Counted from the stretch's first letter, positions 41,755 through 51,607 are shown. The stretch: DNA of 64,000 bases from CBDBCU01 sp965243185 (GCA_965243185.1 OZ251531.1:3162001-3226000), one strand, 5' to 3'. Numbers and translations: made by a program. Notes: generated from the sequence alone by a model not told the origin.

Positions 41755-42630
41755 TCAGACGTTACCCAAGCGGTAGCCGTCGAGGTATTGGCGTACGGCC
41801 GCTAATACCAGGTCGGGGTATTCCATTGCTACGAAGTGGGAGCCTTGCGGCAAGGTTTGGAGCTGCGCGCCTTTGGCTTGGTTCAGGAAGTAGTCGATTT
41901 CGGCGCTGCTGCGGGCTTCCGGAGTGGGGTAGTTACCGGTATCCCCCAAGAGCAGCAGGTAGTCGCCGGCCAGGTTTTGCAGGTAGGGCGTGGGGTCGAG
42001 GGCGTGGCGGGCTTCGTAGTAGATGGCTTCCACATCGGTAGGGCATTTCAGTTCGGCGCGGCCATCGGTGAGCAGGCGGGTGCCGCCCCACAAGTAATCG
42101 CGGACGGCATCGTCAGTCCAGGTGCGGAAAACGCGGCGGTCCCGATAGGCGGCGTACATCGCTTCCCGGCTTTCCCAGATGGCGCGCTTGTTGCGGGTGC
42201 GGTTCATCCGCTCGGCGCGGACTTCAGGGCTATAGACTTCCAGAGCCGGGCCGACCCGGGTATCAACCAGGACGGCCGGGCCGATAACGCCGGGCTGCAT
42301 TGCGTTGGCAATCATCAGGGTCATCCCGCCGGCGGAGTGGCCGACAGCGTAGGGCGGTTGCGGTGGGTTCAGGGTTTGCACTAACCCCACCAGGTCTTGA
42401 GCCATCGCGTCAAAGGTGTAGTCGCCGGGCTGGTCGCTGTCGCCGTGGCCGCGCAAGTCGAGGGACAAGACATAGTAGTCTTTTGCCAAGTCTTGGGCCA
42501 AGGGATTCCACACGGAGGCGCACAAGCCGATGCCGTGGGTCATCAGCAGCAGGGGGTTGTCGGGATGGCCCCAAGCCAAGCCGTGCAGGGTGATGCCATT
42601 GGTAGGAATGAATTTGCTTTCGGGCTGCAA
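41755..42630 (-). CDS. Alpha/beta-hydrolase
   Basis: 291 residues. Oxyanion region LLLMTHGIGLCASVW, then LDLRGHGDSDQPGDYTFD, nucleophile elbow GHSAGG (Ser ~100) and a late HFVAMEYPD (catalytic His). A typical soluble esterase, lactonase or C-C hydrolase; the substrate cannot be deduced. It follows the radical-SAM-like gene closely on the same strand (19 bases), so a common transcript is likely. Confidence 0.85.
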   Translation of the reverse strand: MQPESKFIPTNGITLHGLAWGHPDNPLLLMTHGIGLCASVWNPLAQDLAKDYYVLSLDLRGHGDSDQPGDYTFDAMAQDLVGLVQTLNPPQPPYAVGHSAGGMTLMIANAMQPGVIGPAVLVDTRVGPALEVYSPEVRAERMNRTRNKRAIWESREAMYAAYRDRRVFRTWTDDAVRDYLWGGTRLLTDGRAELKCPTDVEAIYYEARHALDPTPYLQNLAGDYLLLLGDTGNYPTPEARSSAEIDYFLNQAKGAQLQTLPQGSHFVAMEYPDLVLAAVRQYLDGYRLGNV

Positions 42631-42649
42631 AGGGTTTCTCCTTGGGGGG

Positions 42650-43942
42650 TTAGAGCAAGTTCCAGCGGGGCTGGTCGGCGGCCTGGGCGCGGAGGTAGTC
42701 CACGAGCCAGTCTTTGACTTCGGGAGCGAGGTAAAAGGTGGGTTTAATCAACTCGGCTTCGTCCTGAATTAAGCCTTCATCCAAAGCGATTTGGGCTTCT
42801 TTAGTGCCGGGCATCAGGCTGACGCCGATGCGCAGGTTGGCCAGGGAAGGGCGCAACTGGCGCAGGAAATCCAGTTTTTCCGCTACCGACTGGCGTGTTT
42901 CGCCGGGTTCGCCGAAGCGTTGGGAGATGGTGTAGTGGAGGCCGCCGTCCTCGCACATTCGGCAAGTGGCAAGGAGCGGCTCCAGGCGTTCCCCTAACGC
43001 CATTCCACCGTGGGCATCACCTTGGGCATTGCCCATCAGCACCAGGGCGCAGCCGGCTTGTTTCATCAGGGCGACCAGTTCCGGGTCGCAGCTGTAGGGG
43101 GCAAAGGGAGTGTTCCAGTGGAGTTTGAGGTTGGCGTCAATCAGGGCGCGGCACAGGTCTTTGGCGTGATTTAGCGGCACATTAAAGCCGTTGTCGATGA
43201 AAAAGACCTTGCGCAGGCCGTAACGCTCTTTCATCTCCCGCACTTCCTGCACTACCTCCGGGATGGGGCGGATGACGCGCCAAGCTTCCGGCGGCGGTTC
43301 GGTGCCGGGGCCGGTAGGGTAGCTGAAATCGCCCAACTTGGTGACGATGCCGATGCCAAAGCCGGCGCGCTGGTAGCGTTCCATATCCAGTTCGTCGAAG
43401 CGGGGCGGCTTGGTGAATTCCGATGCGCATTGCATCCCGTTGTAATGGACTGCGCCGTTATCGCGATAGACCAAGCCGGGCAAGTCCCGGTAGTCCGGTT
43501 CGCCGATTTCCAGGCGGCCGGCCAGTTCGGCAAAGGTTTCCCCGGCGTCGCCGGCCAAGCCCAAGTCCGGCTCCAGATAGTCGTAGCACTGGCGGGGCAG
43601 CTGGCTGAAAGCCGGGCCGCCGCAGACGATGGGGGCATTGGAGAGTTCCCGCACCCGGTCGATGACGGCTTTGGTCAACGGCAAGGCCCACTGGGGATCG
43701 AGGTAGCTATGGTTGCTGAGGTTCCGCAGGGAAATGCCGACCAGTTCCGGCTGAAAGTCGGTTACGGCTTGCTCGACGGCGGCCAGGTAGTCCTCGGCAA
43801 ACATCAGGTCGAGGGCTTGCAACTGGTGGCGTTCCGGGTCGAGGTAGCCGGCAATGTAAGCCATGCCGATGGGCAGGGGACGGGCGTTCATTCGGCTCAT
43901 CAGGCGTTGGTGCCGGTTAGTGGCAATCAACAAAATCCGCAT
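42650..43942 (-). CDS. Radical-SAM/B12-binding-like protein without the CxxxCxxC motif
   Basis: 430 residues from ATG 43942 (AAAGGA upstream). The N-terminal ~140 residues look like a cobalamin-binding-type Rossmann domain (RPLPIGMAYIAGYL, VGISLRNLSN, CGGPAFSQLP), without the DxHxxG motif. The next part follows the radical SAM fold (WRVIRPIPEVVQEVREM, RKVFFIDNGFNVP, LHWNTPFAPYSCDPELVALM), but the segment where the iron-sulfur cysteines belong reads TKLGDFSYPTGPG (~200-212) with no Cys. The reading frame is intact and codon use normal, so this is not an obvious sequencing error. It probably cannot do classical radical SAM chemistry. Confidence 0.75.
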   Translation of the reverse strand: MRILLIATNRHQRLMSRMNARPLPIGMAYIAGYLDPERHQLQALDLMFAEDYLAAVEQAVTDFQPELVGISLRNLSNHSYLDPQWALPLTKAVIDRVRELSNAPIVCGGPAFSQLPRQCYDYLEPDLGLAGDAGETFAELAGRLEIGEPDYRDLPGLVYRDNGAVHYNGMQCASEFTKPPRFDELDMERYQRAGFGIGIVTKLGDFSYPTGPGTEPPPEAWRVIRPIPEVVQEVREMKERYGLRKVFFIDNGFNVPLNHAKDLCRALIDANLKLHWNTPFAPYSCDPELVALMKQAGCALVLMGNAQGDAHGGMALGERLEPLLATCRMCEDGGLHYTISQRFGEPGETRQSVAEKLDFLRQLRPSLANLRIGVSLMPGTKEAQIALDEGLIQDEAELIKPTFYLAPEVKDWLVDYLRAQAADQPRWNLL

Positions 43943-44089
43943 CAGGCAGTCCTTTCTTGGGGTGTCTTGCGGCGCGGCCGGTGGGATACCGCCCCCCAAT
44001 ATACGGCAAAGGGCGGAATGTGGCAAACGGTTGGGGCCGGGCAAAAGGCAATTAGCTGCCGTTAAGTAAAACCGGGAACCCCGCCCCGC

Positions 44090-47000
44090 TCACGAACAGT
44101 AATCCGGCAAAATCGCCCGCACCGAATCATCAATAGCCGCCAGAATCGGCTGCATCGCCCCATCCCGCAGCACCGCATCCCGACCGATTTTCCGCCGGCT
44201 GTCCGCATACTCCGCCACCAAAGCCGCCACTCGCCGGTGCGCCAACTCCGACTGCGCCGCCAAATTAGCGTGGTGTTCATTGCCCGCATCAAAAGCCGGA
44301 ATCGGCAAGTTCTCCATTGGCCCCATCTGAAAGTGCCGGTCGGACGCCCGGCAAACGTCCCGGAAAAAGATTGCTAAGGCCGGGGCATTGAAAATGGCCG
44401 CCAGGTAGTGCAGTTCCTTTTCCTCATTACTGGCAAACCAGTTCAGCGTACCGTCGGCAATCATATCCACCGGCACCACGGCGGATTGCAGCCAAACTCC
44501 TGACCGCTGATAGACCACTTTCCCCAGCTGCTTGTTGCCAAGCTGAGCGGACAGCTTGCCCAGCCAGTCCACGCGCTCAGTCAAAGTATTAGGCGGCCGG
44601 CCGCTGCTGATTTCCCGCCATTTCTGGTCGACAGCATCCCAATACCGGCGGAATCGGGAAGCGCCGGCGTCTTGCGGCAGGGTTTCAAGCAAACTCGCGC
44701 CATCGGCCGCAAAGGGCGCAATGATATGCGAGTGGCCGCTGGTGCCGAAAGGCAGCAACCAGCGGGAAAAGAGCGCCGGCCGGACAAACTGCTCCTCGAC
44801 CTGCCCCCGGCGCTCCGTTCCCCGCCATGCCCCTTTAGCGCGGTTAGTGCGGAAATAGACAATGCCTAGTCCCCGGTCCTCCGGCCGCTCGAACACCACC
44901 AAGGACTGGGGAAACAGGGTAGCCCCGTTACGAAACTCCCCGGAATAGGCGGCGCTGGCCTCGGTACGCTGCTGCTCCTGCCGGGTAAAGGTAAGCAGCG
45001 GCTTGGCCTCCTCCCATGACATTCGCGGCCTTACCGATTCCGTATTGCCCACCCGTTGCATCCCGGCCAGCGGCGTCGGCTTGATTTTCGCCGCCGATTC
45101 GCCAATATCCAGCTTGCGCCCGAATACGGCTGAGGAGTTAGCCCAAGGGAAAGGGCGCACCGTCCCGGCAAAAAAATTCCAGGCGTCCGGGCTCAGGTCA
45201 GCCAGCGTGCGCCCCCGCCCGGCGGCCTCCGGCAGGCTCCAGTCGCCGGCGCGGAAAGGACCCCAATGGCGCCCCCGCAAGGCGGCGTAGGGCAGCACAA
45301 AACCGAACTTGCCGCCGGGTTTCAGGTAGTAGTCCACGCAGGTGGCGACAAAGGTCGCCGCCAAGTCATTTTGCGGCGCCAAGTGGGCGCTGGCCCACAG
45401 GCCGCGTTGGCCGGCGTGATGACGAAAGGCGTCCTGCCGTTCCGGGTTATGGGACATAGCGTTATAGACTACCCAAGGCGGGTTGCCGACCAAACGACTG
45501 GGCGGGTTCGCCATTAACCGGGTGGGCTGGGCCAAGTTGGAGATGTACCAGTGCCAGACATGGTTGCGTTCCGCATCCACATACTGACGCAGGCGGCGGT
45601 AAAGGTTCAGCACCGCGTCCCGCTCAACTTCGGAGGGGAGAGCCAGAACCGCCGCCAATTGGGTCTCGAGGCTATCCCGATAGGGACGTTTGGTATAGTC
45701 GAATATGAGGTTGAGAGACTGCTCAAACTGGCTGCTGAGTAGGAAAGAGCGGGGCAAGGACAAGGGGGCATCCGGGTCGTCGGTGTTGATGGTTACCCGG
45801 TCGTCAAAGGCGATTTCGGCGTGTTGCCGCCGGGATTCCCATTGCAGGCTGTCGCCCAGATATATGGAAATCGCGGCGTTTTCCGTATTGACGAGAGATG
45901 CCAGTGCGGAAAAAGCAGCTATCTTGGTGGTCTTAGCCAACTCCACGGCTACTGGGTGCAGATCCATCCCGGCCACCAGCTCGTTGACGATTTCTACCTG
46001 AGCGTAGGGGTGACCGGCCAGTTCCGGGTGTTGGGCGGCGTCGGCCAGCAGCAGTTGGGTAGCGTGGTACAGGAAAGTGCCGGAGCCGCAGGCCGGATCC
46101 AGCACCGCCGGGCCGTTCAGCTGATTGGCAACCGCCATATCAATGATTTCCCGCCGCCAAGCGGCATCCATCACTTCCTCGCACACCGCCCGGGCCAGCC
46201 AGTCCGGGGTGTAATACTCCCCGAAATCGTGGCGGATATTGCGGGGGATGACGGAGTGGTACAAATCTTTCAGGGTATCCCGCCCGGCCACGCTCCAATT
46301 GTAGCGGTTCACCTCGGTTGTCAGGGCGTCCAGAACCTGCTCACCGTCGCTATCGGCGGCGTCGAGCAACCAAGCGGCAAAGCCGTAGGTCAACTGGCGG
46401 CGCAAGGCATCCCGGTCATCAGTCTGTTGCCCGCCCTGCCGCAGGGTTTCGGCCACCGCCCGGGCCGTAACCACCAGCATCGTATGCCGGGCGAACAAAT
46501 CCCGCTCGGCGACGGTATCATCCGGCGGCGTCAGAAAAGCCCCCCGCAGCAAATCCCGCCAAAGGGTGCGCTTGACAACATAAGCGGGGGAGTTTTCATA
46601 GTCCGCCGCCAAGTCGATGAACGGCTGAGCTATAGCGTCCGCCCAGCGCACATTGTCGGTAGGCGGCGGCGTCTTGGCGGTGCGATTGACGAAATCGTAC
46701 AGATAAGCCAGCAGATGGTCGTCATCCTCCGGCTCCCGCAATTGCATTCCCCGTACCAAGGTCAAAGCCGGTTCCGCATCCCGTTGATAATCGTAAAAAC
46801 TCCACTCCTTGCCATCGGTGATGCCGGCCCGCCAGCCGATGCTTTCGTCCTTAAACAGATCAGAGCTGACCGTCAAAGCGTTTAGGTAGCGGACGGCTTG
46901 CTCCTCCGGGGTTTCGATAGTACCGTCGGGCTTAACCCGGGCATCGTCTTTCTTGCCCTGCCGCTTGGTCTCAAAGACCACATTGCGGCAATAGACATCA

Positions 47001-47197
47001 ATATCCCCATCACCCGACGGCTTTTCCAGGCACAACTCGGCCGCCGGGAGCCGGGGAAACAAAGCTTGCAAGGCATACAGTAACGTCCCCTGCACGTTGG
47101 CTTCCGCCAAGTCAGCCGGCAGCTCCCGCAACCGCCGCACTGAATCCCTGGCGATTTCCCACCGGGGTTCCCCGGTTACATCCTGCGGCATAGTCAT
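44090..47197 (-). CDS. Type IIG-like restriction-modification enzyme (fourth, distinct lineage)
   Basis: 1035 residues from ATG 47197 (GGGAG upstream and promoter just before). N-terminal nuclease motif GDIDVYCRNVVFETKRQ (D...E-x-K, residues ~60-77), a long linker, a methyltransferase core with DPACGSGTFL (~362) and GNPPWVVY (~570), then a C-terminal recognition region. The NPPW form and the 1000-residue size fit Eco57I-like Type IIG enzymes that modify adenine and cut at a distance. It belongs to another branch than the three other methyltransferases in this window. No partner genes adjoin. Confidence 0.85.
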   Translation of the reverse strand: MTMPQDVTGEPRWEIARDSVRRLRELPADLAEANVQGTLLYALQALFPRLPAAELCLEKPSGDGDIDVYCRNVVFETKRQGKKDDARVKPDGTIETPEEQAVRYLNALTVSSDLFKDESIGWRAGITDGKEWSFYDYQRDAEPALTLVRGMQLREPEDDDHLLAYLYDFVNRTAKTPPPTDNVRWADAIAQPFIDLAADYENSPAYVVKRTLWRDLLRGAFLTPPDDTVAERDLFARHTMLVVTARAVAETLRQGGQQTDDRDALRRQLTYGFAAWLLDAADSDGEQVLDALTTEVNRYNWSVAGRDTLKDLYHSVIPRNIRHDFGEYYTPDWLARAVCEEVMDAAWRREIIDMAVANQLNGPAVLDPACGSGTFLYHATQLLLADAAQHPELAGHPYAQVEIVNELVAGMDLHPVAVELAKTTKIAAFSALASLVNTENAAISIYLGDSLQWESRRQHAEIAFDDRVTINTDDPDAPLSLPRSFLLSSQFEQSLNLIFDYTKRPYRDSLETQLAAVLALPSEVERDAVLNLYRRLRQYVDAERNHVWHWYISNLAQPTRLMANPPSRLVGNPPWVVYNAMSHNPERQDAFRHHAGQRGLWASAHLAPQNDLAATFVATCVDYYLKPGGKFGFVLPYAALRGRHWGPFRAGDWSLPEAAGRGRTLADLSPDAWNFFAGTVRPFPWANSSAVFGRKLDIGESAAKIKPTPLAGMQRVGNTESVRPRMSWEEAKPLLTFTRQEQQRTEASAAYSGEFRNGATLFPQSLVVFERPEDRGLGIVYFRTNRAKGAWRGTERRGQVEEQFVRPALFSRWLLPFGTSGHSHIIAPFAADGASLLETLPQDAGASRFRRYWDAVDQKWREISSGRPPNTLTERVDWLGKLSAQLGNKQLGKVVYQRSGVWLQSAVVPVDMIADGTLNWFASNEEKELHYLAAIFNAPALAIFFRDVCRASDRHFQMGPMENLPIPAFDAGNEHHANLAAQSELAHRRVAALVAEYADSRRKIGRDAVLRDGAMQPILAAIDDSVRAILPDYCS

Positions 47198-47229
47198 CCC
47201 ATCAACTCCCGGCAATAAGGTCTGTGGAT

Positions 47230-47259
47230 TGTATAATATAACCCGATCTACCGAGTCAA
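47230..47259 (-). promoter_or_regulatory. Promoter of the fourth methyltransferase
   Basis: Minus-strand TTGACT (47254-47259), 18-base spacer, TATACA (47230-47235). It lies 33 bases before ATG 47197 and rules against the longer frame upstream. Confidence 0.5.
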
Positions 47260-47420
47260 TCAAGGCGGCAACGCCTCGCTTTTATGTAAAGCAGCTAGTT
47301 GCCGGGCAAATTGACACCTTCCGCCGCCTGTGCTACCTTTGCCCGGTTTATGTAACCTAATCCCATTCGGGTTGCCGGGAACAACCCCATCGACCCTATC
47401 GACGACAGCAAGAGGTTGCG

Positions 47421-48413
47421 ATGCGCAGCATTGACATTCACGCCCACCTGACGCCGCAATGTTTCTGGCGGGCTACCGAAAAGGGCGGCGATTGGCACGG
47501 CTTGCGGCGGGAACAGGATAGCCGGGGCCGGGAAATTGCCCTTGTGGGCGACCGGCGCGGCGGGCTGCCGCCCAAAGCCCGGTGGACGCCGGAGGAGCGG
47601 ATGGCGGATATGGACTCCCTGGGGGTCGATGTCCATGTCCTTTCCCCCTACTCCGGGTTTTACAACTACCAGCTGCCGGCAGAAGTCGCCATTGCCACGG
47701 CGCGGGATTCCAATGACGAAATCGCGCAGATGGTAAAGAGCTGGCCCGACCGCTTTGCCGGGTTGGGGACTTTGCCGATGCAGGATGTCGGGGCGGCCGT
47801 GGTCGAACTGGAGCGGATTATGGCCGCCGGGTTCAAGGGGGCGATGATTAACGACCAGGTGAACGGCAAGCTGCTGGATGAAGCCGAGTTTATGCCCTTC
47901 TGGAAGGCGGCGGAACAGACCGGCGCGCTGATTCTCTTTCATCAGGGGGATGGCACTATCGTTGACTTCCGCATTGACCGCTACCATCTGCCCAACACTA
48001 TCGGCAACTTGGCCGACCGGGCGGTTACTTTTGCGTCTTTGGTACTGGGCGGGGTGATGGATGCCTGCCCGGACTTGAAAATCTGCCTGTCCCACGGCGG
48101 CGGCTATACCTGCTACGGGATTGGGCGAGTGGATCGGGGTTGGCGCGGCTTGCCGGATACGCCGACGAAACCGGCGCAGCCGCCGAGCGCCTACCTGCGG
48201 CGGTTCTACTATGACTGCATCGTCTATACCGAGGAGTCCCTGCGGTTCCTGATTGACGCGGTAGGCGCCGACCGGGTGCTGTTCGGAACGGACTGGCCCT
48301 ACGATATGGTCTTTGACTGGCCGGTGTCCTGGATACTGAGCCTGGAGAGTTTGAGCCAAGGGGAAAAGGAGCTGATTCTCTGGAAAAACCTGGAGCAGCT
48401 GCTGGATTTGTAG
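47421..48413 (+). CDS. Amidohydrolase (ACMSD-like), tandem copy 1
   Basis: 330 residues. Begins with the metal-binding MRSIDIHAHL (H-x-H), has the central HGGGY block (CLSHGGGYTCYG) and the late metal/catalytic Asp in FGTDWPYDM. This amidohydrolase_2 branch includes aminocarboxymuconate-semialdehyde and other nonoxidative decarboxylases. Followed after 49 bases by a paralogue with the same first residues. The likely role is decarboxylation of an aromatic acid or ring-opened product; the substrate is unknown. Confidence 0.88.
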   Translation: MRSIDIHAHLTPQCFWRATEKGGDWHGLRREQDSRGREIALVGDRRGGLPPKARWTPEERMADMDSLGVDVHVLSPYSGFYNYQLPAEVAIATARDSNDEIAQMVKSWPDRFAGLGTLPMQDVGAAVVELERIMAAGFKGAMINDQVNGKLLDEAEFMPFWKAAEQTGALILFHQGDGTIVDFRIDRYHLPNTIGNLADRAVTFASLVLGGVMDACPDLKICLSHGGGYTCYGIGRVDRGWRGLPDTPTKPAQPPSAYLRRFYYDCIVYTEESLRFLIDAVGADRVLFGTDWPYDMVFDWPVSWILSLESLSQGEKELILWKNLEQLLDL

Positions 48414-48462
48414 CCGGGCGGCGGTTGATTCCCGCCAACAATCACCTTGGGGAGGTTACCGG

Positions 48463-49458
48463 ATGCGGAGCATCGATATTCACGCCCATACCTTTACCCG
48501 GTCGATGCTGGCGACCCTGGACGCCGGCCGGGAGTGGTACGGGATGCGCTATACCGGCGCTGACCGGCGGACTATTCAGGTCAAGGCGGGAAAAAGCGTG
48601 GGCATCAACCCCAAACTGCGCTTTACTCCGGAGCAGCGCATTGCGGATATGGACCAGCTAGGCACGGAAGTGCAGGTGGTTTCCCTGCATACCCAGGTTT
48701 TCGGCTACCATCTGGACGCGGCGGCGGGATTGGCGCAAGCCCAGGAAGTCAATGATGACCTCGCCGCCTTTGTCCAGGAAGCGCCGCGCCGCTTTGCGGG
48801 GATGGCGACGCTGCCGCTGCCGGATGTGGACGCCGCCATTGGGGAATTGGAGCGGGCGGTGAACACTTTGGGCTTGAAAGGGGCGGAACTGGATACGGTG
48901 GTCAACGGCCGCAATTGGGATGAACCGGAGTTTCTGCCGCTGTTTCAGGCGGCGGAGGCAATGGGGGCGGTACTGTTTTTCCATCCCCAGCCGCAGCACA
49001 ATGTGATGCTGGAGCGGACGAACCGGCTGGCAATGCCCAACGCTATTGGGGTGCCGCTGGAGGATACTATGCTGGTGGCAACGCTGATTTTCGGCGGGGT
49101 GCTGGAAAAGTGTCCCGACTTGAAAGTGTGCGTGGCCCATGGCGGCGGGCCGGCTTGTTTCGGGATGGGACGGCTGGATCGGGGTTGGCAAGTGCGCTCT
49201 GAGGCGCGGTTCAACATCAGCAAGCCGCCGAGCGCGTATAAGCGGCGGCTCTACTACGATACGGTGGTGATGGATGAAACGGCGCTGCGGTTCCTCATCG
49301 ACTCGGTAGGAATTGACCGGGTGGTACTGGGCAGCGACTATCCCTTTGTGCCGTGGGAACCGTCGCCGGCGGGCTGGGTACAGGGGCTGGAAAGCCTGAC
49401 CCAAGAGGAGAAGGACCGGATCCTTTGGAAAAACCTGAAGGAGTTGCTGGGGGTGTAA
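48463..49458 (+). CDS. Amidohydrolase (ACMSD-like), tandem copy 2
   Basis: 331 residues, clearly homologous to the preceding gene over its whole length but diverged: MRSIDIHAHT, AHGGGPACFGMGRLDRGW, LGSDYPFVPWE. Metal-binding H-x-H, His and Asp are retained. GGGGAGG lies before the ATG. The two may act on related substrates or form a mixed oligomer. Followed by the aldolase-SDR fusion on the same strand. Confidence 0.88.
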   Translation: MRSIDIHAHTFTRSMLATLDAGREWYGMRYTGADRRTIQVKAGKSVGINPKLRFTPEQRIADMDQLGTEVQVVSLHTQVFGYHLDAAAGLAQAQEVNDDLAAFVQEAPRRFAGMATLPLPDVDAAIGELERAVNTLGLKGAELDTVVNGRNWDEPEFLPLFQAAEAMGAVLFFHPQPQHNVMLERTNRLAMPNAIGVPLEDTMLVATLIFGGVLEKCPDLKVCVAHGGGPACFGMGRLDRGWQVRSEARFNISKPPSAYKRRLYYDTVVMDETALRFLIDSVGIDRVVLGSDYPFVPWEPSPAGWVQGLESLTQEEKDRILWKNLKELLGV

Positions 49459-49526
49459 AGTCCTAGTTGCCGACTTAACCTGGCAATAACCCGGCAAATC
49501 CCAATCCCGGAAGCAGGAAGTTGACT

Positions 49527-51584
49527 ATGGAAAATCTCTGGTCGGAACAGGCAGCGCAGGGTCTGGATGAACTGGATCGGCTGGTCTATATGAGCCGGCT
49601 GATTGGGGCCGACCCGTCGCTGGTCGTTTGGGGCGGCGGCAATACTTCCATCAAAGTTACCGAAAAGGATTTCCTGGGGCGGGAAGTGGAAGTGATGCGG
49701 ATTAAGGGTTCCGGTTCGGACTTGAAATCGATGGAGCGGTGGCAGTTTCCCCGGCTGAAACTGGCGGAAGTGCTGCCGGTCTTTGAGCGGGCGGAAATGT
49801 CCGACGAGGAAATGGTGGAGTACCTCGACCGCTGCATCCTCGACCCCAATTCGCCGCGGCCCTCGATTGAAACGCTGCTCCACGCCTTCCTGCCCTTTAT
49901 GTCCGTGGCCCATTCTCACGCCGACGCCGTAGTGGGCTTGACCAACAACCGGGACGCCGACGCCATCCTGCGCCGGGTGTATGGGGAAACAGTGGCGGTA
50001 GTGGAATACCTGCGCCCCGGCTTTCAGTTGTCCAAATTGGTGGGACTGGCGGTTAAGGAAGCGCCCAACCTGGATGGCGTGGTACTGGTCAATCACGGCT
50101 TGTTCACTTGGGGGGACAGGACCAAGGATGCCTACGACCGGCATATTGACCTGGTAACGAAAGCCGAGGAGTACGCCGCCGCTGACCCGGATCAGGCGGT
50201 ATTCGGCGGTTGGCAATGCAATCCCTTGCCGGATGCTATGCGCAAAGTAATCGCGGCCGCCGTTGGCCCTACTTTGCGCGGCCTGGTCAGCCAGCAGCGG
50301 CGGGCGGTAATCCGCTTTGACGATTCCCCGGAAGTGCTGGAGTTTATCGGCTCGGCACAAGGGCCGCGGCTGAGCGGTATCGGGCCGGCCACGCCCGACC
50401 ATCTAATCCATACCAAGCGCAAGCCGCTGTGGTTGGAAGTGGAAAACCCGGTTTCCACCGGCGAGGTTAAGGAAAGCCTGCGGCGGGGGATGGCCGCTTA
50501 CACTGAGGAGTACGCCGCCTGGTATCAGCAGCACACTTCCGGCGCGGACAGTATGCTGGATCCCTATCCCCGGGTCATCCTGCTGCCCGGCGTCGGGATG
50601 TGGACGACCGGCCGGGACGCCCGGGCCTCGCTGATAACCAACGATATTTACCACCATACCATCAATGTGCTGCGGACGGCCCAGGCGGTCAGCGACTACA
50701 CTTCCCTGACCGCTAAAGACGCTTACGACGCCGAGTATTGGCCCCTGGAGCTTTACAAGCTGACTTTAGCCCCGCCGGAGAAGGAATTGGCGCGGCAGGT
50801 GGCATTAGTTACCGGGGCGGCCAGCGGCATCGGCAAGGTTATCGCGCAGCGGCTGGCGGCGGAAGGGGCGCATATCATCGTTACCGATGTGGATCAGGAC
50901 GGAGCGGCTGCCGTAGCGGAGGAAATCAACCGGGCTAACGGCGCGGAACGGTCGACGGCTTTTCCGCTGAATGTTGCCGACGCCGGGCAAGTAGCCATCG
51001 GGTTTCAGAACTTGCGGCGTACCTATGGCGGCTTGGATATTCTGGTATCCAACGCCGGCATTGCCCCGGTGGGGATGATTGACGCCCTGCCCTTAGCCGA
51101 CTGGCAGCGGTCGCTGGACATCAACACTACCGGCCACTTTCTGGTGGCGGCAGAAACGGTCAAGCTGATGAAAGAACAAGGCATCGGCGGCAGTCTGGTC
51201 TTTATCGGCACCAAGAATGTGCCGGCGCCGGGAGCCGAGTTCGGGGCGTACAGCGTGGCCAAGGCGGCAGAGGTGCAATTGGCCCGCGTGCTGGCTCTGG
51301 AAAATGGGCAGTACGGCATCCGGGTCAATGTGGTCAACCCGGATGCGGTGTTTCAGGGTTCGCAGCTGTGGTCAGAGGAACTGCGGCAGGAACGGGCGGC
51401 GGCGCACGGGGTAACAGTGGCCGGATTAGAGGAGTTTTATCAGCAGCGCAACCTGCTGAAAGCCAAAGTTTTTGCCGAGGATGTAGCGGAAACGGTGTTG
51501 TTCCTGGCGTCTAACCGTTCGGCAAAGACCACCGGAGCAATGATACCGGTAGATGGGGGCGTCCGGGAGGCGTTTCCCCGGTAG
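49527..51584 (+). CDS. Bifunctional class II aldolase / short-chain dehydrogenase
   Basis: 685 residues from ATG 49527 (GGAAG six bases upstream). Residues ~1-420: class II aldolase/adducin domain with WGGGNTSIK and zinc-binding His in AHSHAD and VNHGLF. Residues ~425-685: SDR domain with VTGAASGIGK, LVSNAGIAP and the catalytic YSVAK. The fusion matches the rhamnulose-1-phosphate aldolase/lactaldehyde dehydrogenase type used for rhamnose, fucose or related sugars. No sugar isomerase or kinase is nearby, so the substrate is open. A strong terminator follows. Confidence 0.88.
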   Translation: MENLWSEQAAQGLDELDRLVYMSRLIGADPSLVVWGGGNTSIKVTEKDFLGREVEVMRIKGSGSDLKSMERWQFPRLKLAEVLPVFERAEMSDEEMVEYLDRCILDPNSPRPSIETLLHAFLPFMSVAHSHADAVVGLTNNRDADAILRRVYGETVAVVEYLRPGFQLSKLVGLAVKEAPNLDGVVLVNHGLFTWGDRTKDAYDRHIDLVTKAEEYAAADPDQAVFGGWQCNPLPDAMRKVIAAAVGPTLRGLVSQQRRAVIRFDDSPEVLEFIGSAQGPRLSGIGPATPDHLIHTKRKPLWLEVENPVSTGEVKESLRRGMAAYTEEYAAWYQQHTSGADSMLDPYPRVILLPGVGMWTTGRDARASLITNDIYHHTINVLRTAQAVSDYTSLTAKDAYDAEYWPLELYKLTLAPPEKELARQVALVTGAASGIGKVIAQRLAAEGAHIIVTDVDQDGAAAVAEEINRANGAERSTAFPLNVADAGQVAIGFQNLRRTYGGLDILVSNAGIAPVGMIDALPLADWQRSLDINTTGHFLVAAETVKLMKEQGIGGSLVFIGTKNVPAPGAEFGAYSVAKAAEVQLARVLALENGQYGIRVNVVNPDAVFQGSQLWSEELRQERAAAHGVTVAGLEEFYQQRNLLKAKVFAEDVAETVLFLASNRSAKTTGAMIPVDGGVREAFPR

Positions 51585-51607
51585 GATTAGCCAAGGGCTA
51601 TACGGCT

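Noticed and set aside
41294..41776. Plus-strand frame of 160 codons
   Set aside because: It runs through the whole tRNA-Leu gene.
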